DNA of 12,526 nt, taken from positions 1-12,526 of the forward strand of contig DATKCJ010000327.1 of assembly GCA_035513275.1 (NCBI GenBank), given 5' to 3'. The notes below the pieces were generated by a model. It had not been told where the DNA came from, searched no databases, and worked only from the letters and a program-made list of their open reading frames with translations. This document shows positions 6,379-12,526 of this stretch, one piece after another. The translations under genes and the position numbers were made by a program. Numbering within the stretch: position 1 is the stretch's first letter; every line of letters begins with the position of its first letter. This stretch comes from DATKCJ01 sp035513275. Lineage in GTDB: Bacteria; Verrucomicrobiota; Verrucomicrobiia; Opitutales; Opitutaceae.

Positions 6379-7214
6379 TCCTCGTTCGAAACCTGACGAA
6401 ATCCTTCGGAGCGCGCCGCGTGCTCGACGGACTCGACCTGGAAGTCGAGCCGGGCGCGGTGACCTTGCTCGTGGGCGCGAACGGTGCCGGCAAGACGACA
6501 TCGCTCCGCCTCATTGCGGGCCTCTCCTCCCCCGACGCAGGCACGATCGCGATCGCCGGACATGATCTCTTCGCCGACCGCAGCTCCGCGCTCGCGCAGA
6601 TGGCGTTTCTCCCCCAGTCGCCGCGTTTCCATCCGCGCCTCACTGTGCGAGAGACCACGGAGTTCTACGCGCATCTCCGCGGACGGCGCTCCGAAGTCGA
6701 CTGCGCACTCGATGTGTGGGGCCTCGCCGAACACTCACGCGTGCCGACCGGGAAACTTTCCGGCGGCCTGCGCCAGCGGCTCGCGCTCGCAATTATCACG
6801 CTCGCTTCCGCGCCGGTTATCCTGCTCGACGAGCCGAGCCTGAGTCTCGATCCGGAGTGGCGGCATCATCTCCAGGAGTTTCTCTCCGCCGAAGCCGCGC
6901 GCGGTTGCACCGTGCTCGTGGCAACTCACCTTCTCGGCGAGTGGGAAGGTCGCACCGACCGCTGCATCCTCGTCGAGCGCGGCAAGGCGCGCGGCGACCT
7001 GCCGCCCGACCGCATTAGCGAATGGTTTCCCGTGGCCCTGCGCGGAAGCGCAGGGACCGAATCGCATCCGCACGCTGCCTTGTCCCGCTCCTCACGGAGC
7101 GGGCTACATTCCGAACCCGTAGCCCTGCGCGTGAGCGCAGGGACGATCGACTCCTCCCGTTTGGAAGAGTCCCGCTCCTCCCGGAGCGGGCTACAATGTG
7201 AACCATGTGCCTGA
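6375..7214 (+). CDS. nosF: NosF, ABC transporter ATPase, with repeat-encoded C-terminal tail
   Basis: A cytoplasmic ATPase that partners NosY and NosD in CuZ assembly. It has 279 residues: Walker A GANGAGKTT (34-42), signature LSGGLRQ (from residue 128), Walker B VILLDEP with D152 and E153, and the switch His185 in ATH. The catalytic domain is complete by about residue 219. From 220 to the end the protein is translated from the palindromic array at 7032-7194 (VALRGSAGT..., LSRSSRSGLHS..., SRSSRSGLQ...), and the stop comes after the array. The ATG overlaps the nosD stop by 4 nt (ATGA), typical of translational coupling. The tail is likely functionally neutral; this is inference. Confidence 0.95.
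   Translation: MILVRNLTKSFGARRVLDGLDLEVEPGAVTLLVGANGAGKTTSLRLIAGLSSPDAGTIAIAGHDLFADRSSALAQMAFLPQSPRFHPRLTVRETTEFYAHLRGRRSEVDCALDVWGLAEHSRVPTGKLSGGLRQRLALAIITLASAPVILLDEPSLSLDPEWRHHLQEFLSAEAARGCTVLVATHLLGEWEGRTDRCILVERGKARGDLPPDRISEWFPVALRGSAGTESHPHAALSRSSRSGLHSEPVALRVSAGTIDSSRLEESRSSRSGLQCEPCA
7032..7194. repeat. in-frame palindromic array (A-B-A-B) at the nosF 3' end
   Basis: Hairpins A at 7032-7056 (GGAA loop) and 7119-7143; hairpins B at 7083-7107 and 7170-7194 (TCCC loop). Starts are 51, 36 and 51 bp apart, the same as in nosD, so this array is two 87-bp units minus the final 11-bp spacer. The spacer after the first B begins ATTC here and in nosD. It also ends 10 nt before the nosY start, so it occupies the nosF-nosY junction. 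Confidence 0.92.
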
Positions 7215-8026
7215 CCATGAACACCGTCGCGCTCCCTTCACGCCTCGGAGTTGTCGGCGCCTCGATGCGTCGCGAATGGCTCAGCCACCGGCTCAATCGC
7301 TTCCTGCACGCGCACGTCGCGCTCGTGCTCGTCGCGGGAACGTTGCCACTTCTCAGCCCTGGCGAAGCGCTCGGGCGCGGCGCTCCGTGGTGGCTCATGC
7401 ACGCGGTGCTCTACGCGGTTTCGCTCTCCGCCGTGCTGTTCGGTCTCAGCTCGTCGCAGGCGGAATCCGAGGAACTGCCGTGGATTCTCGGTCAGCCGAC
7501 CGGAGTCAGCACCTGGCTCTCGGGGAAGATCACGGCACTTGTCGCCATCGTCGCCGTGTCGACTGCGCTGCTCGGCCTTCCTGTCGCGATCGCGGGCGCA
7601 GGCTCGCCAGAGCTCGCGATTACGGTCGCCGGCGCGTCGGCCGTCTCCGTTGTGTGCGCACTTCTCGGGTTTGTCGTCGGCGCATGGATTCGCGATCCGG
7701 TGCGCGGACTCGCCGCATCGCTCGCGATGTGGCTCGTGCTGCTTTTCGGAGTCGACCTGCTCCTGCTCGCGATCGCGGGCGCGCCGTGGATCCAGAGCAA
7801 CCCGGATTTGTGGGTCGCGCCTCTGATGGCGAGCCCGCTCGACGCGTTTCGCGTGACGGTGCTCTTCTCCGTCGAGCGCGCGGCGTTTAGCGCGATCCAG
7901 CCCGGGAGGCTCGCCGGCTGGTGGTCGGCGAACTCGGCGCTGTGGCTAGCGATTCTCACGCTTTGCTGGTCGGCACTCGCATTCGTCGCCGCCTGGCTCG
8001 GCGCACGGCGCAGGTTGGATGATTGA
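7205..8026 (+). CDS. nosY: NosY, ABC transporter membrane subunit
   Basis: A 273-residue integral membrane protein with about six hydrophobic spans and an amphipathic N-terminus (MRREWLSHRLNRFL). The layout fits the ABC-2 type permease NosY, the membrane partner of NosF in the NosDFY complex. The SSSQAESEELPWILGQPTGVS segment after the second span matches the region that contacts the ATPase in such permeases (family knowledge). The start may be ATG 7205, overlapping the nosF stop by 10 nt, or ATG 7217 just after it. Neither has a clear ribosome site; GGAG from the preceding repeat lies too far upstream to be convincing. This is the last gene of the nos operon; no nosL follows. Confidence 0.9.
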   Translation: MCLTMNTVALPSRLGVVGASMRREWLSHRLNRFLHAHVALVLVAGTLPLLSPGEALGRGAPWWLMHAVLYAVSLSAVLFGLSSSQAESEELPWILGQPTGVSTWLSGKITALVAIVAVSTALLGLPVAIAGAGSPELAITVAGASAVSVVCALLGFVVGAWIRDPVRGLAASLAMWLVLLFGVDLLLLAIAGAPWIQSNPDLWVAPLMASPLDAFRVTVLFSVERAAFSAIQPGRLAGWWSANSALWLAILTLCWSALAFVAAWLGARRRLDD

Positions 8027-8050
8027 GTGAAACGAGCGGTTCGTTCCGAG

Positions 8051-8111
8051 GTAGGAGCCCGCTTGCGGGCGATTCCTAATACAAATCCATCGCCCGCAAG
8101 CGGGCTCCTAC
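8051..8111. repeat. perfect 23-bp inverted repeat between convergent nosY and the regulator
   Basis: The arms 8051-8073 and 8089-8111 are perfect inverted copies starting GTAGGAGCCCGCTTGCGGGC, with a 15-nt loop. Each arm also folds on itself (CCCGC/GCGGG). It lies between the ends of two convergent genes, so it could work as a bidirectional terminator, although no T-run follows on either strand. The left arm is repeated at 9516-9540. Confidence 0.88.
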
Positions 8112-8140
8112 AAACAGAGGCGCATTCGACCGTGTTTCCC

Positions 8141-8173
8141 AATCGAAAATTGAGAATCGAAAATCGAAAATTC
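8141..8173. repeat. A-rich tandem repeat, unit near AATCGAAAAT
   Basis: AATCGAAAATTGAGAATCGA followed by AAATCGAAAATT is the same family as 4193-4227 but on the 3' side of the regulator gene. Together with the palindrome at 8051 it fills the nosY-regulator gap; no gene is seen here. Confidence 0.6.
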
Positions 8174-8194
8174 CCGCCGCGCCGCCGCGGCGGC

Positions 8195-8911
8195 TCACGC
8201 TTCCACGTAGGCGCGCAATCCGCGGAAATCCGAGATCACGATCCTCGGGCCCTGCACGCGAATCAGACCTTCGCGCGTGAAGCGCGAGAAGGTGCGCGAG
8301 AGCGTTTCACTCGTCACGCCGAGCTGGCCGGCGAGTGTCTTCTTGCTGATCTGGAGCGTCACGCTCGCCGGGCATCCCGCGGCGGCGGCCGGGCTTTGTT
8401 TCAAGAGCCAGTCGGCAAGGCGGCCCTCGATCTGGCGGCCCTTCATGTCGTGGAGCGACTGCACGAGGTGCTTCAGGTGCAGGCTCATCGAGGCGAGCAT
8501 GTGCAGGCCGAGTTCGGGCTTGCGGACGACGAGTTCGCGAAAGTGGGCCTTGCTGACGAGGATCACCTGCGAGGGCTCGAGTGCGGCGGCGTTGGCCGGA
8601 TAGGTCTCGACTGTCGCGAGCACGACCTCTGCGAAACTCTCCGGTGGCTCGAAGATGCAGATGATCTGCTCGCGGCCGTCGGGCGTGAGCCGGAAGATAC
8701 TGATCCGGCCGGCGTGCACCACGTAGAAGCCCGCGGCCTTCTCGCCCTCGTGGAAGAGCGCCTCACCCTTGGCGAGCGACTTGAGTGTCGAGCCCGAGGC
8801 GATCGCCTTGATGTCGTCGGCCGGCAGATCGGCAAACATGCGGCACTTCCTCAGCGTCGCGAGCAACGCGGCATCACGAAACGAGGCGATGTCCGTGCCG
8901 CGAGGTTGCAT
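8195..8911 (-). CDS. Crp/Fnr-family transcriptional regulator (DNR/NnrR-like)
   Basis: A 238-residue regulator. Residues ~25-130 are a cyclic-nucleotide-binding-type sensor barrel (FYVVHAGRISIFR, then PPESFAEVVL). A long dimer helix follows near 135-165, then a winged HTH with recognition helix VTSETLSRTFSRF. Glu202, Ser205 and Arg206 form the E-x-x-S-R triad that reads TTGAT half sites in FNR. Only Cys23, Cys85 and Cys180 occur, so FNR's N-terminal cysteine cluster for 4Fe-4S is absent. This favours a heme/NO sensor of the DNR or NnrR kind, or another ligand. It is the natural candidate to act at the boxes at 1087 and 1363. The start is ATG 8911; a GTG lies one codon upstream. No FNR box is visible in front of the gene itself. 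Confidence 0.92.
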   Translation of the reverse strand: MQPRGTDIASFRDAALLATLRKCRMFADLPADDIKAIASGSTLKSLAKGEALFHEGEKAAGFYVVHAGRISIFRLTPDGREQIICIFEPPESFAEVVLATVETYPANAAALEPSQVILVSKAHFRELVVRKPELGLHMLASMSLHLKHLVQSLHDMKGRQIEGRLADWLLKQSPAAAAGCPASVTLQISKKTLAGQLGVTSETLSRTFSRFTREGLIRVQGPRIVISDFRGLRAYVEA

Positions 8912-8981
8912 CACGCGGATTTCAACTCGCCCCCGGTTTAGTTCAAGGCGATATCCGACGAACTGACCTCAAGCATTGGTG

Positions 8982-9218
8982 AACCACGAAATACACGAAA
9001 CACACGAAACTCTGATCTCGGAATCGGAGTGGTCGCCCACGGAACACACAGAAGACACGGAAAAACGAATGTCAGAGTCAGACGTCTGATGGTTCTCAGA
9101 CGTAGATCGCATTCCGTGTATTCCGTGTGTTCCGTGGGCAGAAAAGCTCTACCTCCGGCTTTCGTGTATTTCGTGCCGTGCCCTCCGTAGCCTTGGCGAA
9201 GGAGGGTGTTTCGTGGTT
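8982..9218. repeat. nested inverted repeats upstream of the regulator and DUF2249 genes
   Basis: The outer pair is AACCACGAAATACACGAAAC (8982-9001, continuing to 9010) against TTTCGTGTATTTCGTG (9160-9175) and GTTTCGTGGTT (9208-9218). Nested inside are CCCACGGAACACACAGAAG... (from 9036) and its partner ending TTCCGTGGG (9112-9137). At the centre is the 12-bp palindrome TCAGACGTCTGA (9078-9089). A further hairpin, CCCTCCGTAG...GAAGGAGGG (9181-9206), splits the outer right arm. This looks like repeats inserted into repeats. There is no gene between 8912 and 9258. Confidence 0.8.
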
Positions 9219-9258
9219 ACTCCCTCCGAATCGGTCCGGTCCAACTCCCTTCGCATCG

Positions 9259-9501
9259 ATGAAAAAACCTCCGCCGCTCGAACTCGACGTCCGTCCGCTG
9301 CTCGCGAGCAAGCGGCCCCCGCTGCCGGCGATCATGGATGCCGTCGCGCGGCTCGAGGACGGCCAGTCGCTGCGGCTCACCGCGCCGTTCGACCCCGCAC
9401 CGCTGCGCGATATGCTCGCCGCGCGCGGCTTCGACAACACCACGAGTGAAACCGCTCCGGGTGTCTGGATCGTGGAGTTCACGCCGCGCGCCGCGGACTG
9501 A
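9259..9501 (+). CDS. DUF2249 domain protein
   Basis: An 80-residue soluble protein with the DUF2249 pattern: LELDVRPLLASKRPPLPAIM near the start, then GQSLRLTAPFDPAPLRDMLAARGF and a final beta-strand VWIVEFTPR. DUF2249 is a small TusA-like alpha/beta fold of uncertain function, often found with denitrification, hemerythrin or cupin genes in Fnr/NnrR regulons (family knowledge recalled, not checked). Here it sits head-to-head with the Fnr-type regulator. The frame stays open upstream to 9127, but that part translates the nested inverted repeat, so the ATG at 9259 is chosen. There is no clear ribosome site. Confidence 0.82.
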   Translation: MKKPPPLELDVRPLLASKRPPLPAIMDAVARLEDGQSLRLTAPFDPAPLRDMLAARGFDNTTSETAPGVWIVEFTPRAAD

Positions 9502-9515
9502 GTTTGGGCCGTCAT

Positions 9516-9586
9516 GTAGGAGCCCGCTTGCGGGCGATTCCTCTCTTTGAAATCGCGCGTTCTGCTGGCCAGCAGAACGCTCCTAC
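9516..9586. repeat. palindromic element with GTAGGAGC / GCTCCTAC ends and two unlike hairpins
   Basis: The left hairpin (9516-9540) is identical to the left arm of the 8051 element through GGGCGATTCC. The right hairpin (9557-9580) is a perfect 24-bp palindrome, GCGTTCTGCTGG plus its complement, related to the decayed copy at 1290. It lies between convergent DUF2249 and the glycosidase gene and may terminate both (inference). Confidence 0.85.
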
Positions 9587-9612
9587 AACCTAACGATCTC
9601 AGCAGGGCGCAG

Positions 9613-11115
9613 TCACTGCACCGTGCGCTCGGTGATTCCGAACACGGTGAACTCGGTCACCGCCGGCGTGATCCCCTCGGGCCAGCCGACGACGACCAGC
9701 CTCGCGCGCGTCGCCGAGGTCGGCACGCACTCACGATAGTCGATCAGGAAATCCTCCGCGCTCGCGCTACGGTCGATGATCGTCGTCCAGACGCCTTTAG
9801 CCGTCTCTGCCTCGACGCGGAAACGGATCGGCCCCGCCACTACGCCCTTTGGTGTGTCGAGGCCGACGTCGCGCCAGACAACGCGCACCGCGTGGATCGC
9901 GGCACGATTCGAGAAGCGAGTCGTGAGGGTCGGCTGCGCGTCGTCTGCCGCGGGCTGCCACCACGTGAGCAGCGAGTTGTCGACGGCGAAGCGCCCGGGG
10001 AGATTCGGCGCATTTGAGGTGCCGATCGTGAAGTCCCCGTCGTTGAGCGGCAGCCATGCGGGCGCAGTGGCGTCGGTCGCCGATGGCAGCGCCTGCGGCA
10101 TCGACGTCGCGGCCGGCACGTAGAGTTCGCCGTGCTCGTCGATCGCCGCGATGTCCATGCCGACGCGTCGCTCGAACCCGTGCGCGACGCCTGCGAACAA
10201 TGTGTAGAAAGCCCAAAGGCTGTCGCGCGGTCCGGCGACGATGCAGCCGTGCGCGCTGCCGGTGATCATGCCGTCGGTCGTGCGGAACATCGGGTTCCGC
10301 TTCTGCGGTGTGAAAGGCCCGAGCGGCGAGTCGCTCACGTAGCAGCCCATCGCGTAGGTCCGCCACTGCGTGCCACCCGCGGAATACGTGAGGTAGTAGC
10401 GTCCGCCGTGCTTCACCATCCAGCCGCCCTCCATCCAACCGAGGTTCGGATCCTGGTTCCAGTTGCCCAGTCGCTCCCAAGGATACGTGTCGGGCGCGAA
10501 CGGAATCATTTCGCGCGGCTCGCCGATCGCACGCGTCGGATCGATGGCGTCGAGTTCGACGCCCCAGATGCCCGAGCGCGGCGTGCAGCCCCAGTAATAG
10601 AAGAGGCGTCCGTCGTCGTCAGAGAACAACATCGGATCACCCTGCCCCGGGATGCCGGGCACATTTGGGATCTGCAGCGGCCCGAGCTCTTCAAACGGCC
10701 CTAGCGGCGTGGGTCCGCTGTAGAGTTCGGACTGGGATGCGATCAGCAGGAAACGGTCGCCGTGCTTCACGATGCTCGGCGCATAGCCGATGTCGGGGAC
10801 GTTGAGCGGCGCGTGCCGCCACGTGCGGCCCTCGTCGTCACTCACAAAAGCCATCCTGACCGAGGGATAGAGATACCATTTCCCCTCGTGCCAGAGCGCG
10901 CTCGGGTCGGCGAGCTCGCGAAACTGCTCCTTGCGATCGAGCAGCCACAAGCTCTCCGGCTCGGCCGGCTCGCCTTTCACAAGATCGCGCGCCCTCACCC
11001 CGACGGGATAATCCGGCAGCGGGATCGGATTGCAGTAGCGTTCCGGGGTGGGAGCTGCCTCAGCGAGAGACACGCTCGCAGTCGCAGCCGCCAAAATGAA
11101 CGGGAGTATCTTCAT
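9613..11115 (-). CDS. secreted GH43-like glycosidase with C-terminal discoidin-like domain
   Basis: A 500-residue exported protein; signal peptide residues 1-20 (MKILPFILAAATASVSLAEA). Residues ~27-340 read as a five-bladed beta-propeller of the GH43 type. The likely catalytic trio is D70 (ELADPSALW), D160 (GQGDPMLF) and E229 (GWMEGGWMVK), with H289 in GSAHG. GH43 enzymes cut arabinose-, xylose- or galactose-containing glycans; the substrate cannot be told here. Residues ~365-500 look like a discoidin/F5-8C-type domain (FAVDNSLLTWWQP, ITPAVTEFTVFG). The frame extends to 11172, but the ATG at 11115 starts the signal peptide. The gene has no functional link to the nos genes. No promoter is obvious in 11116-11370, and that gap holds no gene that I can support. 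Confidence 0.82.
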   Translation of the reverse strand: MKILPFILAAATASVSLAEAAPTPERYCNPIPLPDYPVGVRARDLVKGEPAEPESLWLLDRKEQFRELADPSALWHEGKWYLYPSVRMAFVSDDEGRTWRHAPLNVPDIGYAPSIVKHGDRFLLIASQSELYSGPTPLGPFEELGPLQIPNVPGIPGQGDPMLFSDDDGRLFYYWGCTPRSGIWGVELDAIDPTRAIGEPREMIPFAPDTYPWERLGNWNQDPNLGWMEGGWMVKHGGRYYLTYSAGGTQWRTYAMGCYVSDSPLGPFTPQKRNPMFRTTDGMITGSAHGCIVAGPRDSLWAFYTLFAGVAHGFERRVGMDIAAIDEHGELYVPAATSMPQALPSATDATAPAWLPLNDGDFTIGTSNAPNLPGRFAVDNSLLTWWQPAADDAQPTLTTRFSNRAAIHAVRVVWRDVGLDTPKGVVAGPIRFRVEAETAKGVWTTIIDRSASAEDFLIDYRECVPTSATRARLVVVGWPEGITPAVTEFTVFGITERTVQ

Positions 11116-11370
11116 GGAGTCACAAATCACAGCGAAGTTGCGCCGCCGCCGCAACGCATCTGTGAACACCAAGTCCGAGTTCTGTCTTCTCTTGCGAAGT
11201 TGTCGTTCCTGAGCTTGGCAAGGACGCCCGGCTTACCTAGAAGACACACGCGCGTCGCCCCACACGACGAGCATAGACTCCATTCCTGTGCCCGTCCAAA
11301 TCTCGAGTATTCGTTTCGTGTGGCTTCCTCTCCGCGGCATGTCGATTGAGTGCGGCCTCGTCCCTGTCGC

Positions 11371-12526
11371 ATGAAAGAAGCCGCCGCCCGTATCAAAATC
11401 AACAAGCTGCTCGAGAGCGCCGGCTGGCGGTTCTTCGCGGACTCGAATGGCCCGGCGAACATCCAGCTTGAACCCAGCGTCACGATCAAGACGCAGGACC
11501 TCGACGCGCTAGGCGAGAATTTCGAGAAGGCGAGCAAGGGGTTCATTGATTTCCTCCTGCTCAACGACAAGGGCTTCCCATTCATCGTTCTGGAAGCGAA
11601 GGCCGAGGCCAAGAACCCACTTGTTGGCAAGGAGCAGGCGCGGAAGTATGCCAAGTCGCAAAACTGCCGCTTCGTCATCCTCTCGAACGGCAACCTCCAC
11701 TACTTCTGGGACCTCGAACGCGGCAACCCGTATGTCATCACGGCGTTTCCGACGCCGTCCTCGGTCACCGGCTATCAGAAGACTGTTCCCGATCCGACAC
11801 GTCTCACACAGGAAGTGGTCGACGATGACTATGTCGTCCTTACCCAGCGTCCCGGCTACGCATCCGAGGCTGCATGGAAGAATGAAGCCGAGCGGCCCCG
11901 CTTCATCGAAGTCAACGGCCTCCGCTTCCTCCGGCACTACCAGAAGAGAGCCATCGTCGCCATCCAGCAGGCGATCAAGAAGGGCAACGACCGCTTCCTG
12001 CTCGAAATGGCCACCGGAACGGGAAAGACGCTGACTTCCGCAGCAATCATCAAGCTCTTCCTCCGGACCGGCAACGCCCGCCGCGTGCTCTTTCTTGTCG
12101 ACCGCCTCGAACTCGAGGACCAGGCGCTCAAAGCCTTCCGGAAGGTTCTCGCGAACGATTACAGGAGCGTGATCTACAAGGAGAGTCGCGACGACTGGCG
12201 GCACGCAGAGATCGTCGTCACCACCGTCCAGTCTCTGCTCTTCAACAACAAATACCGGCAGCTCTTTTCGCCCACCGACTTCGACCTCGTCATCTCGGAC
12301 GAGGCCCACCGTTCCATCGGCGGCAACGCTCGCGCCGTCTTCGACTACTTCATCGGCTACAAACTCGGTCTCACCGCCACGCCGCGCGATTACCTAAAGA
12401 AGTTCGACAAGGACCAGCCCACCACCCGAGACCCACGCGAGTTCGAGCGCCGCTTGTTGCTCGACACCTACCGCACCTTCGGCTGCGAAGACGGCCAGCC
12501 CACCTTCCGCTACTCGCTGCTCGATG
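11371..12526 (+). CDS. hsdR: type I restriction enzyme subunit R (5' part, cut by window edge)
   Basis: An open frame of 385 codons from ATG 11371 to the end of the window, with no stop. The N-terminal nuclease domain has D60 (GFIDFLL), E75 and K77 (VLEAKAE), the PD-(D/E)xK triad, followed by EQARKYA, the downstream Gln motif of type I enzymes. The translocase domain begins near residue 190 with Walker A MATGTGKT (213-220), then the DEAH box SDEAHRS (D310 to H313) and motif III GLTATP. HsdR is the motor and nuclease of a type I restriction system and needs HsdM and HsdS, which must lie outside this window. The frame was read by eye. It is transcribed divergently from the glycosidase. Confidence 0.92.
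   Translation, partial: MKEAAARIKINKLLESAGWRFFADSNGPANIQLEPSVTIKTQDLDALGENFEKASKGFIDFLLLNDKGFPFIVLEAKAEAKNPLVGKEQARKYAKSQNCRFVILSNGNLHYFWDLERGNPYVITAFPTPSSVTGYQKTVPDPTRLTQEVVDDDYVVLTQRPGYASEAAWKNEAERPRFIEVNGLRFLRHYQKRAIVAIQQAIKKGNDRFLLEMATGTGKTLTSAAIIKLFLRTGNARRVLFLVDRLELEDQALKAFRKVLANDYRSVIYKESRDDWRHAEIVVTTVQSLLFNNKYRQLFSPTDFDLVISDEAHRSIGGNARAVFDYFIGYKLGLTATPRDYLKKFDKDQPTTRDPREFERRLLLDTYRTFGCEDGQPTFRYSLLD

Noticed and set aside
7032..7194. CRISPR array
   Set aside because: Repeats are two alternating hairpins with conserved rather than unique spacers, and there are no cas genes.
9127..9258. Upstream extension of the DUF2249 gene
   Set aside because: The extra 44 residues are translated from the nested inverted repeat; the DUF2249 homology starts after ATG 9259.
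11127..11370. Possible short gene before hsdR on the minus strand
   Set aside because: The open frame overlaps hsdR, has no start context or recognisable domain, and its composition looks random.
11509..12309. 266-codon minus-strand frame within the hsdR region
   Set aside because: The plus strand has clear HsdR nuclease and helicase motifs across the same span; the minus frame has none.

Overview
This is GC-rich bacterial DNA carrying a nitrous-oxide reductase (nos) locus of the atypical, clade II type. The composition, the Sec/lipoprotein-type NosZ, the scarcity of Shine-Dalgarno sites and the dense palindromic intergenic repeats suggest a Verrucomicrobiota (Opitutaceae-like) organism. That assignment is inference; there is no rRNA or marker gene to settle it.

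Layout. Positions 1-1052 (minus strand) hold a cut-off small cupin gene and a copper-handling SCO-family gene with a CusF-like domain. From 1417 on the plus strand come an azurin-like cupredoxin lipoprotein, nosZ (1957-3855), a NosB-like membrane protein, nosD, nosF and nosY (to 8026). Converging on nosY is a Crp/Fnr-family regulator (minus, 8195-8911), followed by a DUF2249 protein (9259-9501). The right part is unrelated: a secreted GH43-like glycosidase (minus, 9613-11115) and the 5' part of a type I restriction gene, hsdR (11371 to the window end).

How the genes fit together. NosZ reduces N2O to N2 outside the cytoplasm. The azurin-like protein is the likely electron donor. NosD, NosF and NosY form the ABC-type maturation machinery, and the SCO/CusF protein probably delivers copper. 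The divergent sco and azurin promoters each carry a perfect TTGAT-N4-ATCAA box placed exactly 22 nt before a -10-like hexamer. The nearby regulator has the E-x-x-S-R recognition helix expected to read such boxes and lacks FNR's N-terminal cysteine cluster, which fits an NO-type sensor. The predicted transcripts are leaderless or nearly so.

The most unusual structure is a palindromic repeat with an 87-bp period that lies inside two nos genes. It separates the nosD start codon from the signal peptide and adds about 60 residues to the end of nosF. In both proteins it is read in the same frame and encodes nearly the same peptide. Related two-hairpin elements, often with GTAG...CTAC ends, and families of nested inverted repeats fill nearly every intergenic gap.
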